This document shows positions 10,367 to 22,329 of a stretch of DNA of 64,000 nucleotides, piece after piece. The notes under the pieces are model-generated. The model was not told where the DNA came from. It saw only the letters and a list, made by a program, of their open reading frames with translations, and did no database searches. How positions within the stretch are numbered: the first letter of the stretch is position 1; every line of letters begins with the position of its first letter. The position numbers and the translations under genes were made by a program. Source of the stretch: Piromyces finnis (Eukaryota; Neocallimastigomycota; Neocallimastigomycetes; Neocallimastigales; Neocallimastigaceae); the NCBI GenBank assembly GCA_002104945.1, contig MCFH01000032.1:541915-605914 (forward strand), in the 5' to 3' direction.

Positions 10367-10768
10367 TTAAAATAATATTAATAAGTCAATAATTCTCTAA
10401 AAATAACTTTTACACCATTTACAAAATATTTTTATAACAACTAAATTTCGAAATTTAACTCATCACAAAATTTTGAAATTTCAACATTTCAAAAATTTTT
10501 ACACCGAATATTTTTCAATTATCATATTAAAACTTTATTATTTTTTATTTTTATTTTCATATTCAAAATCTGCAGTATCAATTTTATTATTAAAATTTTA
10601 CCTACAAGAAAATTTTTCAAAAAGTGAAATTTCAAAAATCTCACAATGGCCAAGTGACCTTTTGAAATTATTACTTCCTCTCGAAAAAATTTTTTTAAAA
10701 TCAAAAATTTTTACTTTTCGCTCCAGTTCATAGAATTCGTCTGGAATACGAATTCCTAGGGAGGGCGT
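10367..10768 (+). other. 3' untranslated stretch and polypurine tract of element C
   Basis: I see no conserved coding region. The stretch is rich in FK-type AAATTTTT runs. It ends in TAGGGAGGGCGT (10757-10768), a G-rich polypurine tract touching the LTR. The decayed C-type copy at 59054-59066 (minus strand) keeps the same AGGGCGTTGT junction. Confidence 0.7.
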
Positions 10769-11901
10769 TGTGAAGATATTAACTGGATTTAAAACAAATT
10801 CAGATAATATCTATAATTAATTAAACATAATAATTATAATTAAATAATTTCAATAATTATTTTAAAACACTTTTAAAAGTCACCTTTTAAATTTTGATTC
10901 AGTGAAAGGGTTATGATTTCAAAAATTTAATATCAATATACTATAACCCTTAACCAAAAATAAGCAAGTACGAAATAAGGTGTAACTCGCCAAAAACGAT
11001 CGCTACGGCTGTAAGTGCTACGGTGATGAAACTAGGTTTATTGGAAAGCTTAGGAAGAAAGCTACAATTTGGTACAATCGCGGTCCTTCTAACTGATCAT
11101 TTAAGGAAGTTATGATCATTTAAAGATTTTATTAGGTAAATTAAAATCAATATGATATCAAGTATGGATCATAAATATTTCTTATGACTTGATGAAATTA
11201 AAAATATATCAATAGGAATTTTAGTTATATTAATTTAATTAATGATAACGATTGTTACTAAAAATAGAACTAGACCCATTTAGGTGTAACAGTTAATACC
11301 TATAAATTAAATAATCTTAATTATTATAAAATAGGTTAACGGCAAGTTTTATTAGAAATAATTTTGAAAATAATAATTATTTAGTTATAACAAATATGTT
11401 ATGGTAATATCAATTAATAATGATGAATTATTAATTGAATAGTTTTTATAATTACTAATTAGGATCAACTGTTTAAATGATTAATCATATGTTTATTTTA
11501 TTTTATGTCATGACAAACAAACAAACAAACAAACAAACAATCTTATTACTTATTTAATTATATTACTAATATATTATATGTAATACTTTATTCTTATTAA
11601 TATCAATTTAATAATCTGAACAAAGAATATAAAAGAGAATGAATTGAATTCGATTTTAATTCTTTGTAAAGATTATAGTTATAATCTTAATTATATAGTT
11701 ACTTATAATATCATTTATATTATTATTAAATAAATAAAAAATTTATAAAAAGTTATTTTAAAGTAAATATAAATTTTTCATTTTTCATTTGGGAGTTTAA
11801 GGTGTTATTTTATAATTAAATTTAATTTCTTAAAAAACATTTTTACTATATAATTAATAACATTCTGACCTGGCCGCATAACCAAACCCAAAAACTTAAC
11901 A
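10769..11901 (+). repeat. 3' LTR of element C
   Basis: It is 1133 bp and matches 4361-5493 with no difference seen by eye. It is followed by the duplicated target ATTAA. Confidence 0.95.
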
Positions 11902-12713
11902 ATTAACCTTCAACTATTTATATTCCTTACTAGTGTTTAACTCTATTTTTAAAATATAAAAATTATAATATATAATTTTTATACATTTTTCTAGTAATTA
12001 TTAATATTTTTATTATATAGTTATATTATTTGTATATAGTTATTTAAGACCTTTATTATTAGTATTAGTATAATTACTTATAATATTTTATACTTATAAA
12101 TTTTATAAAATTTTATTATTAAAATAGTTATAGGTATTTTATTATTATTTAAGGTTTATTTTATTAATTAACTTTATTGTATAATATTTTATAATTTGAA
12201 ATTATGACATAGAATTTAATTATAATTTTTACTAAAAGAGGCAACTGTTACACACAAAACAGAAGATACCTCGACAGAAAAATTATTATTTATGTCTAAA
12301 AAAGGGCATAATTAATTGAATAATATAATTTTATTATATGTCATAATTAAATATATAATATATGATATGCAAAAATGTTACACATATCATAAATTAAAAT
12401 TTTATTAATTATAAATTAAAAATTTTTCTATTCAAATATTAAGAGATTATTCATAATATATATTAAGGATTTAATTAATATATGTTACAGTGAATGATCC
12501 ATATATTATAAATGAAATCAATTTAAATCCTTAGCTATCCAAAACCATTAAATTTCAAATAATGGATAGTTGGAAAAAGTACGAGGATTTTTGAGAAAAT
12601 TTTTAAAAATTGAAAAATCAAAAATAAATTAAATGAATAAAAATTAAAATTAAATAAATTTTTATTTTTATAACTATTCAAGTGTTTTGTGATATCTTAT
12701 TTGAACCGTAGCA
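11902..12713 (+). repeat. B-type solo LTR (B'), right part after element C
   Basis: This continues the LTR interrupted at 4360. The sequence is close to the reverse complement of the element B LTRs, with small differences. It ends GAACCGTAGCA (12713). No internal B sequence is attached, so it is a solo LTR left by recombination between two LTRs. Flanking GATTT lies at 4306-4310 and 12714-12718. Confidence 0.9.
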
Positions 12714-12718
12714 GATTT

Positions 12719-13268
12719 GATACGTTACCTCTATAAAAATAAGAAATTAGCATAAATTCTAGGTAAAAAGTAATTTAGGTTAGAAAATAGTAATAATATA
12801 ATATTGTAGAATAAATTATTAATGTACATTAATGTACATAGTCAATAATAGTAATAATAATTCTAATAATATAGCGGAGTTATAGGAAAAATGATATAAA
12901 AATAGTATAAAAAGAACAAAGAGAAAAAAAAAAAAAGGAATAATTAGTTTGGAAGAATATTTTGGAAGAGAATTATTTAAAGGAGTTAAATAATTCTATT
13001 AGGTTATATTATTTGTTCTTAAATATAAATTATTCTTATTCTTTTAATTGTAAAAAACCTTTCATTCATTAATTATAAATAAAGATTGAAGATATAACAA
13101 AAATATTATATAAATTACATGTTTCTTTCTTTCTATTTTACTTATTAAAAGTATTGAAATTGTTATTATTAATTTCCTTTATTAGAATATATTATTTTAT
13201 AATTCCCTATTTGCTTTGTCCTAAAATAAATAAATTATTTTGTGGTACTTTATGAAAATATTGTATCA
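12719..13268 (+). repeat. Solo LTR H
   Basis: This 550-bp unit starts GATACGTTACC and ends ATTGTATCA. It contains a TATA-like TATAAAAATAGTATAAAAAG (12895-12915) and an AATAAAG signal near 13077, in the order expected of U3-R-U5. A second member (H2) with the same termini occurs at 22148-23742. No coding sequence is present. Confidence 0.65.
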
Positions 13269-13272
13269 GATT

Positions 13273-14026
<754 letters not shown>

Positions 14027-14031
14027 GATTT

Positions 14032-14355
14032 GATAAAGAATGAAATTTATAAATAATGAATTAATAGAATAGCTGATTTTAAAATTATATAAACTTAATA
14101 TAAATTAAAATAATAGTAAATAATCAAAATAATATAAAATATAAATGTTTAATTAAATTTTAAAAATGTAAAATAGAAACAACTTTTGTTTATAAACAAA
14201 CTTAAATGTAATTATTTATTATAAATAGAAATAGAAAATATTATTTTTAAAGATTGTTACTAATTAGCCAGGAAAATTAGAATATTTTAAAATTATAATA
14301 AATTAATATATTTTTTTTTTATAATACATAGCGAGATGTATTATACATTTATTTT
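14032..14355 (+). repeat. LTR E, left part before nested element G
   Basis: It starts GATAAAGAATG right after D1 plus GATTT. It shares scattered blocks with D1 (for example the CAGGAAAATTAGA and AGATGTATTA regions), so E and D are related families. It is interrupted at 14356 by element G and resumes at 20881. The last five bases ATTTT are the left target duplication of G. Confidence 0.7.
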
Positions 14356-14794
14356 TGTAAAGAAATGTGTCTTTAACAATAAAACAAATTATAATATTTA
14401 CTAAATAACTTAGTAATATTAACACTTTAAAATATTCTGTAAATTATTAATTTATAAAAATATCATTAAAAACACATAGAATTTAACTTAATAAGTTAGT
14501 GTTTAATAATATAATTATTTATTAATAAAATCTCGATTCTTTAAAATATTTGGGAAAATTCACTCGTATTTATACTAAAAATTTTTTAAATTAATTTATA
14601 AAATTTTTTCAACTTAAAATTCTTAACCAATCAATAATCTTCATATAAAATAAAATTTAAAAATAAAATAAAATAAAATAAAATTATAATTTTTTTAAAA
14701 TAGTATCTATGAGGTCTCGAACTAGTGTCATTCAGAACCAAAGTCTTAGCTACTAACCACTAAGACAATTTAGTTATTTCTAGTATTCGTTACA
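14356..14794 (-). repeat. 3' LTR of element G
   Basis: On the minus strand it starts TGTAACGAATAC and ends TTTCTTTACA (TG...CA). It is 439 bp, equal in length to 20437-20875. It carries a tRNA-like A box and B box near its start (14713-14763). A G-rich polypurine tract touches it on the right. Confidence 0.95.
14713..14763 (-). promoter_or_regulatory. tRNA-like Pol III A/B box pair in the LTR of G
   Basis: Read on the minus strand, TTAGTGGTTAGTAGC (14763-14749) resembles a tRNA D-arm/A box, and AGTTCGAGACC (14723-14713) matches the B-box consensus GGTTCGANNCC at nearly every position. A loop TTCTGAA, with a Gln-type CTG, lies between. TCTTAG and CTAAGA can pair around the A box. The anticodon and T stems do not close well, so this is a degenerate tRNA-like segment. 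Both LTRs carry it (second copy about 20794-20844). Confidence 0.45.
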
Positions 14795-14808
14795 TGGTCC
14801 TCCTCCAG
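14795..14808 (-). other. Polypurine tract of element G
   Basis: On the minus strand CCTGGAGGAGGACCA runs directly into the 3' LTR, which fixes the direction of the element and the LTR edge. Confidence 0.75.
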
Positions 14809-15101
14809 GATTCGGATACCAGACGAATCTAGAATTTTAATATTTAAATATATGTTTTTCTTTTTTAATAAACTAAACTAAGGAGTGAATTTTCTTAATT
14901 ATAAAAATACATTTAATATAATAAAATACATTTTTTTTTTAATATTACTAAAGTTAAAAATAAAATATTGATAAATTTGATATTAATAAATTGTTTAATA
15001 ATAAAATTGATATTGATAATGATATTAATAAGTTTTGATAATAATAATAATTGTGATTTTAATATTAATAATAAATATAATTTGAATTTTTTAACTATTT
15101 T

Positions 15102-18100
15102 TTATTTCTTTCTATTAAATTTTTTAAGTAGCCCCTTGCAATTTAGATTTTCTTCAGGCTCCCACGAAGCTTCATTGATTGAATACCCTTTCCATTTAAT
15201 CAGGTATTGTATTTTTCCGTAATGTCTTCTTTTATCCAGAATTTCTTCAACTTCGTATTCTTCTTCATTGTCAACGGTAATAGGTGGCGGTGGTGGTTGA
15301 GATCTTCCAAATTTATCTTCGACATATTTCTCAAGATTGGATACATGAATAACTGGATGAATCTTAATAGATTTTGGGAGACTTAATTTAAATGTAACAT
15401 TTGATATTTTTTCCAAGATTTTGTATGGGCCGAGTTTTCTTGGCTTAAATTTTTTATTTCCTTTGTGGATAATTAAAGAACTATCCAGCCAAACTTTGTC
15501 ACCAACTTTAAAATTCGGAGCTTCTTTTCTACGTTTGTCAGCATGCTTCTTCTGGGTTTCCATGGCAGATTTTAAATTTTCTTTTAAGGTATTAATTAAA
15601 GTTTTAAAATCTCTTGTAAACTCTTCTGCTCTTGGGACTTTAGATAAGTCTGGAATAACTGGTGAATATTTTGGATGAAAGCCGTAATTCAAAAAGAATG
15701 GAGAAAATTTGGATGATTCTTGGACCACGTTGTTATAACTAAATTCTGCAAGACTAAGAAAACTTTTCCAATTTGAACCTTTATAATTTGAGAAACATCT
15801 TAAATATTGTTCTATAACGGAGTTCACCCTCTCCGTCTGACCGTTTGATTGATGATGAAATGGAGTAGACAACTTAAGTTCAATGCCAAGGGAGGAACAG
15901 ATGGATTGGAAGAATTTAGAGGTAAATTGAGAACCTCTATCCGAGACAATAGATTCAGGTAGGCCATGAAGACGGAAAATATTATCAATAAAGGCTGTGG
16001 CTGTTTCGGCGGCGGAAGGAATACTTTTGAACGGAATGAGATGAACCATTTTTGTAAGACGATCAACAACAACAAGAATGCAAGTGAAACCAGAAGATGA
16101 AGGCAAATCTGTAATGAAATCCATTGAAATGGATGACCAAGGACGCTCAGCAATATCAAGAGGATTCAGAAGACCATAAGGTTTATGACGAAAGGTTTTT
16201 GAACGACAACAAACTTCACAAGAACGAACGTAGTCTTTAACATCAGAAGAAATAGAAGGCCACCAGAAGTCTCTAGCAATAAGAGAAGATGTTTTCTTTA
16301 TTCCGAAATGACCAGCTGAAGGAGAGTCGTGACAGAGTTTAAGAATTGAAAGACGACAATTTGGAGGAACATAGATTCTGTCAGTAAAAAGGAGAAAACT
16401 ATTGCTTAAGGAAAATTTGTCAATTTGAGGGTGAGGTATTGGAGGTTTCCTACAATCAAGATATTCACAGATTTTATTGTAAAAGTCATCATTTATATAT
16501 TCGGAAAGAAAAGAATCACTAATGGACGAAACAGAAGTCACAATGGCACAAAAGTTTTCAGGGCGAAGAACATTAAAAGGAACATCAGAAGAGGAATTCG
16601 AATTGATAGCATAATCAGGACGACGAGATAGAGCATCAGGCTTACCGTTAGAAGAACCAGAACGATAAATAATAACAAAGTTAAATTCAGAGAGAAACAA
16701 AGCCCAGCGAACAAGACGTTGAGACATTTTTTCAGGTTTCTTTTGATAGAGTAAATTTCGATGATCCGAGTAAATCTTAAAAGTAGAAGAAGAGCCTTTA
16801 AGTAGATGACGCCATGTTTCAAGAGCAGCAACGATAGCTAAGAGCTCTTTATCATATATTGGATAATTACGTTCAGGACCAGTAAGAGAGCGAGAAAAGA
16901 AAGCAACTGGATGGGTCATATTATCAATTGGAGAGACTTGCGAGAGAATAGCACCAATGGCAAAGTTACTTGAATCAGTTTCGACTATGAATGGAAGTTC
17001 ACGATTAGGAAATATAAGAACAGGAGCAGAAACAAATAAGGACTTGAGTGAATCGAAAGCATCTTGAGCTTCTTTAGACCATACAAATTTAACATTTTTC
17101 TTCAAAAGTTTATGCAAAGGATGAGCGATCTTTGCAAAATTTGGAATAAATCGACGGTAGTAGTTCGCAAGACCAAGAAAAGATTGAACCTCTTTAACAT
17201 TAGATGGAGTAGGCCAGTTTAAAATAGAAGAAACTTTATTTGGGTCCATGTGAATACCATCAGTAGAAATCCTATGACCAAGGAAATCAATAAAAGAAAC
17301 AAAAAACTCGCATTTTTCCAATTTAGCATAGAGCCCAGCATCCCTCAGGAGTTTCAAAACAGTTTTGACATGAGAAATATGAGATTTATAATCCGAGGAA
17401 AAAATAATAATATCATCTATGTAAGAGAAAGCGAATTTACCAAGAACGTCTTCAAGAACATCATTAATGAAATGTTGAAAAACAGCAGGTGCATTTTTCA
17501 ACCCAAAAGGCATCACACAGTATTCAAAATGACCTAACTTGCAAGTAAAAGCGGTTTTATATTCATCACCACTTTTAATCCTGACCAAGTTATAGGCAGA
17601 ACGAAGATCCAATTTTGAGAAAATCTTCCCTTTTCCAAGATGTTCAAGCATATCTTGTATAAGAGGAAGGGGATAAGAATCACGAATAGTTATGGAGTTT
17701 AATTGGCGATAGTCAACACACATACGAAGTTGACCGTTTTTCTTAGGTACAAACAGAATAGGAGCTCCCGCAGGCGATTTTGATTTTCTAATAAATCCTT
17801 TCTTGAGATTTTCTTTTATATATTCTTCTAAAGCAATTGATTCGGTTTCTGTTAGAGGATAAATCGGTCCATAAAACAATTTTGAATTTTCTTTGAGTTT
17901 TATTTCACAATCGTATGGACGGTGTGGAGGAAGTTTTTCAGCATTAGATTCATTGAAGACATCAGCAAAGTCAGAGAGAACATCCGGAAGTATAATAGAA
18001 GAATTGGGTTCTGATTTAGAGTTTGAATCGGATTTGAGAATAGAATTGGAATGAATATTAGAATCAGAAAAAGAAGTCAAAACAGAAGTTGGTTCTTGAT

Positions 18101-19544
18101 TTGAGAGAGACGAAGTAGAAAAGTTAACAGAAGACTTCTTAGAAACAGAATTGTTAATATTTTTTGAAGAACCCGAACAGAGAATAGTACAAGTACGATT
18201 AGTTTCGTTTTGAGATTGGATGTTTTGTTTATCGACAAATATAGGGTAAGCGAATGAATCATGCGGAGGTTCGTAGGAAGGATCTTCCATTGCAGGAAAA
18301 GCAGATCTTTCTTCAGGAAATTCAGAGACATTATTGGAGAGTGTTATACAACGATTATAACAGTAATCGGATACAAATGAAATTTTGTTCTTTGTGAAAT
18401 CGATAGAAGGATTGTGTTCTTTAAGCCAGTCTATTCCAAGAATACAAGGATAATAAGGTAGATCAGTTACATAGAATTGTGTTCGACAGAGATGATCTTT
18501 GTAGCGAAGATTCAAAGGAGATGTAATTCCAAAAAGAGATTGTCGACCACCGATACCAACGATATTTGGGAGGTTACCATCATCATGATAAGGAATGTTA
18601 TTATCGTTACAGTAATCTACATCAATTAAATTAAGTTTGGATCCTGAGTCAATAAGAATATCCGTATTTAGTTCATAAGAAAGTTTAAATTTAGTTGTCA
18701 TTTTATTATGAGTTTTGTTTTCTTCTTTAGGAGCGGATATAAGTGTGGGAATAGATATTAGTGAAGGATTTTCACGATCTTTATTCTTTCTTTTTGGACA
18801 ATTATTAATCTTATGACTTGAAGCACCACAATACACACAAAGATTTTCTTTCTTTCTTCTTTCCTTTTCTTCGTTTGAGATAGGGCCATGGTTATTCCTG
18901 TTTGTAATGGACTTTGTTATTTTTGAAGAGTGATGAAAAGATCTTTTCTTTCGGTTTTGGTCATTGTTTGAACCAGAAGGGAAAAAGGTATGGTGTGTAG
19001 ATAATCTTGAATCGATTCTTGAAGCAATAGTCTGTAATGAAAGAAGATCCCTAGGACCCGGAAACATTTCCAAAATACGAACTGCAACTTGTTGATTAAG
19101 GCCAGCTATAAATGCATCCATTTTGGCTTGTTCATTCCAGTTTGATTCATCAGCATAGCGGTTAAATTCCAAGATATAGCCTCTAATTCCTCCTAATCGG
19201 CGTTGTTTTAAGGTTCTAAGCATTTGATTTGCAACATAGGTAGCATCGTTATAACCATAAAAAGCCTTAAATCTGTCAACAAAAGCTTGGTAGTTATTAA
19301 GACACGGATCATGGTTGTTTATAAGAGTAGCAGCCCAATTCATAGCGTCCCCATAAAGTCTTGATATTATATAGAGAATTTTGGTTGCGTCGTCTTGATA
19401 CCGTTCAGGATATAGCATAAACACTAGCTCCACCTTAGCTAAGAAACCCTTCAGATACCTGCGATCCCCTGCAAAACCATCCTTAAGAGTTGCGTTTTCG
19501 AAAATATTATTATTATCCATGTGGTTGTTTTCGTTCTCTTCCAT
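15102..19544 (-). CDS. gag-pol: Gag-Pol fusion polyprotein of chromovirus G
   Basis: One 1480-codon frame starts at an ATG (19542-19544). In order: a capsid-like Gag ([23 protein letters not shown]), a zinc knuckle [14 protein letters not shown] (about 18800-18845), protease DSGSKLNLI (near 18640), RT with YIDD at 17412-17423, RNase H with ETDSS and YSDHRNL, an integrase HHCC finger ([16 protein letters not shown]) and core ([26 protein letters not shown]). The C-terminal chromodomain ([11 protein letters not shown] to YLIKWKGY to SWEPEENL, about 15110-15250) has the aromatic residues that read methylated histone in the family. Gag and Pol are fused without frameshift or stop. All catalytic motifs are present. 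Confidence 0.96.
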   Translation of the reverse strand: MEENENNHMDNNNIFENATLKDGFAGDRRYLKGFLAKVELVFMLYPERYQDDATKILYIISRLYGDAMNWAATLINNHDPCLNNYQAFVDRFKAFYGYNDATYVANQMLRTLKQRRLGGIRGYILEFNRYADESNWNEQAKMDAFIAGLNQQVAVRILEMFPGPRDLLSLQTIASRIDSRLSTHHTFFPSGSNNDQNRKKRSFHHSSKITKSITNRNNHGPISNEEKERRKKENLCVYCGASSHKINNCPKRKNKDRENPSLISIPTLISAPKEENKTHNKMTTKFKLSYELNTDILIDSGSKLNLIDVDYCNDNNIPYHDDGNLPNIVGIGGRQSLFGITSPLNLRYKDHLCRTQFYVTDLPYYPCILGIDWLKEHNPSIDFTKNKISFVSDYCYNRCITLSNNVSEFPEERSAFPAMEDPSYEPPHDSFAYPIFVDKQNIQSQNETNRTCTILCSGSSKNINNSVSKKSSVNFSTSSLSNQEPTSVLTSFSDSNIHSNSILKSDSNSKSEPNSSIILPDVLSDFADVFNESNAEKLPPHRPYDCEIKLKENSKLFYGPIYPLTETESIALEEYIKENLKKGFIRKSKSPAGAPILFVPKKNGQLRMCVDYRQLNSITIRDSYPLPLIQDMLEHLGKGKIFSKLDLRSAYNLVRIKSGDEYKTAFTCKLGHFEYCVMPFGLKNAPAVFQHFINDVLEDVLGKFAFSYIDDIIIFSSDYKSHISHVKTVLKLLRDAGLYAKLEKCEFFVSFIDFLGHRISTDGIHMDPNKVSSILNWPTPSNVKEVQSFLGLANYYRRFIPNFAKIAHPLHKLLKKNVKFVWSKEAQDAFDSLKSLFVSAPVLIFPNRELPFIVETDSSNFAIGAILSQVSPIDNMTHPVAFFSRSLTGPERNYPIYDKELLAIVAALETWRHLLKGSSSTFKIYSDHRNLLYQKKPEKMSQRLVRWALFLSEFNFVIIYRSGSSNGKPDALSRRPDYAINSNSSSDVPFNVLRPENFCAIVTSVSSISDSFLSEYINDDFYNKICEYLDCRKPPIPHPQIDKFSLSNSFLLFTDRIYVPPNCRLSILKLCHDSPSAGHFGIKKTSSLIARDFWWPSISSDVKDYVRSCEVCCRSKTFRHKPYGLLNPLDIAERPWSSISMDFITDLPSSSGFTCILVVVDRLTKMVHLIPFKSIPSAAETATAFIDNIFRLHGLPESIVSDRGSQFTSKFFQSICSSLGIELKLSTPFHHQSNGQTERVNSVIEQYLRCFSNYKGSNWKSFLSLAEFSYNNVVQESSKFSPFFLNYGFHPKYSPVIPDLSKVPRAEEFTRDFKTLINTLKENLKSAMETQKKHADKRRKEAPNFKVGDKVWLDSSLIIHKGNKKFKPRKLGPYKILEKISNVTFKLSLPKSIKIHPVIHVSNLEKYVEDKFGRSQPPPPPITVDNEEEYEVEEILDKRRHYGKIQYLIKWKGYSINEASWEPEENLNCKGLLKKFNRKK

Positions 19545-20436
19545 AGTACTTATGATGTTTTCTTTAATAAGCTTTAATAAATTTGTAAAAATAATAGAAT
19601 AAAGTATTTAATTATATTTATTAATTGAGTAAATCTTTTTATTAAATAATAATATAAACCAGATTATATAGTGTTAAACCATCAAATATATAACCTGTTT
19701 TATTCTTTATAATAAGTCCTTCGTAGCTCTTCACGATAACACGTATAAAGTCGATTGTTAATATTAATTAAATTAATAAAAGAAAGGAACGGTGTAAAAA
19801 TTTTTTTTTAGTGTCTAACTTATTGTTAGCAATAAAAATTATTACAGGTTTTCTTTCCCTATATCAACCTTATCCGAACGTAGAAGTATTATGTATAAGA
19901 GTTTAACTTCTCACGCTAAAGGAGTTATAAAGAATATTATTTTATATTATTACAATTTTAATAAATTGTCTTAACAATTAATAATTATAATTAAAAATTA
20001 GAAATTGTTTTATTAGAAAACTTAATTTTAAAATGTATTAATTAAGAAATATTATTTTATTAAAGTAAGGCATTTCCGGCTATTTTCCGGTCTATAATCA
20101 AACAGCAAAAGATAGTATACAACTATAAATCTCACGCCAGCTTGCTTATTACAGCGTCTTGTACGTGGTGTACCTCGGATTCTCCTACTTCCTTATTCAA
20201 AGTAGAATAGCTCAGAGCCTGCCAACCCAATTATTGTACAGGTTAAACTCGATCCCGTTAATCTTTTACTTTTTATAGTTTGAATTATATACCGCTTCTA
20301 AAGCGTACTAATTCTACTACTTTAAGTAAAAATATTTCTTTAAAGAAAAGCTTCAACAATAAAACTTAAAAGTTTTATCTATAACAATTCCTTAAACACT
20401 AAGGTATTAAGCTTTTATATTATAAGGAGATTTTAT
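19545..20436 (-). other. 5' leader of element G
   Basis: This 0.9-kb untranslated stretch between the 5' LTR and the Gag-Pol start contains a patch less AT-rich than its surroundings (about 20085-20260). No frame or clear tRNA-complementary primer site could be identified next to the LTR; the first minus-strand bases are ATAAAATCTCCTT. The leader would be expected to hold primer binding and packaging signals. Confidence 0.6.
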
Positions 20437-20875
20437 TGTAAAGAAATGTGTCTTTAACAATAAAACAAATTATAATATTTACTAAATAACTTAGTAATAT
20501 TAACACTTTAAAATATTCTGTAAATTATTAATTTATAAAAATATCATTAAAAACACATAGAATTTAACTTAATAAGTTAGTGTTTAATAATATAATTATT
20601 TATTAATAAAATCTCGATTCTTTAAAATATTTGGGAAAATTCACTCGTATTTATACTAAAAATTTTTTAAATTAATTTATAAAATTTTTTCAACTTAAAA
20701 TTCTTAACCAATCAATAATCTTCATATAAAATAAAATTTAAAAATAAAATAAAATAAAATAAAATTATAATTTTTTTAAAATAGTATCTATGAGGTCTCG
20801 AACTAGTGTCATTCAGAACCAAAGTCTTAGCTACTAACCACTAAGACAATTTAGTTATTTCTAGTATTCGTTACA
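20437..20875 (-). repeat. 5' LTR of element G
   Basis: 439 bp, same sequence by eye as 14356-14794, followed on the right by the duplicated ATTTT. Confidence 0.95.
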
Positions 20876-20880
20876 ATTTT

Positions 20881-21049
20881 AAATAAATAAACTAATATTA
20901 TAAAACAAGATGTATTTTTAAAACTTTAAATTATATTTAATAATTATATACTTGTAGAATGTTCAAGTAAAAATAAGTCATTCAAATACACACCAAATAT
21001 ACCACTTTCTAAGCTTATTTAGAATTAAGGTATATTTGAACGTGTGTCA
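20881..21049 (+). repeat. LTR E, right part after element G
   Basis: This resumes LTR E and ends GAACGTGTGTCA, followed by GATTA and the next LTR (F). E without the insert is about 490 bp. Confidence 0.65.
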
Positions 21050-21054
21050 GATTA

Positions 21055-21107
21055 ATAAATAATGAAATTAATAAATATATAATTATTATTATACCTGATT
21101 TTTAAGT
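21055..21107 (+). repeat. LTR F, left fragment
   Basis: ATAAATAATGAAATT to CCTGATTTTTAAG matches the reverse complement of 25087-25139, the start of F'. It is cut off by the poly-T end of the SINE-like insert. A possible tail of the same LTR is 22093-22142, ending GTATATCA. Confidence 0.55.
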
Positions 21108-21658
21108 TTTTTTTTTTTTTTTTAACTTCCGAGTGCATTTCTCCCATCGATCAGAGTTAGCTCCAATGGTGGTTCTTAGAGAAACGTTGGCTCATTCCTA
21201 TTGCTAGGTGGTTGTGACCCTCCTGGTCTGTCATACTGTTTCTTCAGCTTCGACGCTCACTTAATCCATGTACATTAGATGCATGTCGTTGTACGATATT
21301 TCACAACTACAATGCTAAGCCTCTTATAGTCAATTTGATCACGTGTCAACCGCCCCCTAATGTTTACACTTAAATTGATTAAGGAATATTATGTGTTTTT
21401 GGCATAGCCTAAGTCACCACTTATTAAGTTCTAATTTGGAATGTACCATGTACACTAGACCCTCTCAGGCCGGCTAGACGAGTGTTATTATCATAGTAGT
21501 AAATTAGAAAGTTCATTTATACTTACCTGAATATCATAACCCAACCCATGGCAAACCCAGTGGGAAAATCCACAGGCACTGACATCTGCGGGGTCGAACC
21601 AGAAGCCTTATGTATGCTAAGGAAACGCCTTAACAACCAGGATAAAAACTGGAACGAC
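21108..21658 (-). mobile_element. tRNA-derived SINE-like retroposon
   Basis: About 550 bp, clearly less AT-rich than its surroundings. On the minus strand it begins near a tRNA-like head: GGTTGTTAAGGCG (A-box-like, as in Leu/Ser tRNAs), then a perfect 5-bp stem and 7-nt loop CCTTA-GCATACA-TAAGG, then CTGGTTCGACCCC (B box). It ends in a run of about 18 A (T run 21108-21125 on the plus strand). No protein frame is apparent. A tRNA head plus poly-A tail is the hallmark of a SINE. I could not define target duplications because the right side joins a truncated C-type LTR. Confidence 0.55.
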
Positions 21659-22092
21659 TTTAATTTTCGTCAAGTCATAAGAAATGTCTATGATCCATAC
21701 TTGATATCATATTAATTTTAATTTACTTATTAAAATCTTCAAATGACCATATCTTTCTTAAATGACCAGTTAGAAGGACCGCAATTGTACCAAAATGTAG
21801 CTTTTTCCTTAAGCTTTCTAATAAACCTGGTTTCACAGCCGTAGCACTTACAGCCGTAGCGATCTTTTTGGCGAGTTACGCCTTGTTTCGTGTTTGTTTA
21901 TTTTTGATTAAGGGTTATAGTGTATTGATATTAAATTTTTGAAATCATAACCCTTTCACTGAATCAAAATTTAAAAGGTGACTTTTAAAGGTGTTTTAAA
22001 ATAATCATTGAAATTATTTAATTATAATTATTATGTTTAATTAATTATAGATATTATCTGAATTTGTTTTAAATCCAGTTAATATCTTCACA
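21659..22092 (-). repeat. Truncated C-type LTR
   Basis: On the minus strand this is the first 430 bp of a C-family LTR (TGTGAAGATATTAACTGG onward), diverged from element C at several sites. It stops where the SINE-like insert begins; the other half is missing. Confidence 0.8.
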
Positions 22093-22147
22093 TCGTGTTT
22101 ATTCAGCTAGTTTTTATTATGTTTTTGTGTGAGTAGTATATCAAAAG

Positions 22148-22294
22148 TGATACGTTATAAAATAAAATATCATAATATTATTATTTATTTTGAGGTTGTG
22201 GTAATAAGGAATATTGCTGAAATAATATATTCCAGTTATTAATAATTATGTGATATAGTTATTATGTATTTATTTACTTATTTATTATTATTTA

Positions 22295-22329
<35 letters not shown>

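Larger units (their letters stand above)
4361..11901 (+). mobile_element. Complete Ty3/gypsy chromovirus-like element C
   Basis: The element is 7541 bp with two 1133-bp LTRs (4361-5493 and 10769-11901) in which I found no difference by eye, a gag frame, a pol frame and a polypurine tract. It is flanked by a perfect 5-bp duplication ATTAA (4356-4360 and 11902-11906). It sits inside the solo LTR B', so it is younger than that LTR. Intact frames and matching LTRs point to a very recent insertion. Confidence 0.96.
14356..20875 (-). mobile_element. Complete Ty3/gypsy chromovirus G
   Basis: The element is 6520 bp on the minus strand with 439-bp LTRs at 14356-14794 (3') and 20437-20875 (5') that look the same by eye. 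Target duplications ATTTT lie at 14351-14355 and 20876-20880. One uninterrupted Gag-Pol frame is present. It sits inside LTR E. The intact frame and matching LTRs suggest recent insertion. Confidence 0.96.

Noticed and set aside
10473-10733. Frame of 86 codons between pol and the 3' LTR of element C as an env-like gene
   Set aside because: Too short, low complexity, no signal peptide or fusion-type motif; the decayed relative does not preserve it as coding.
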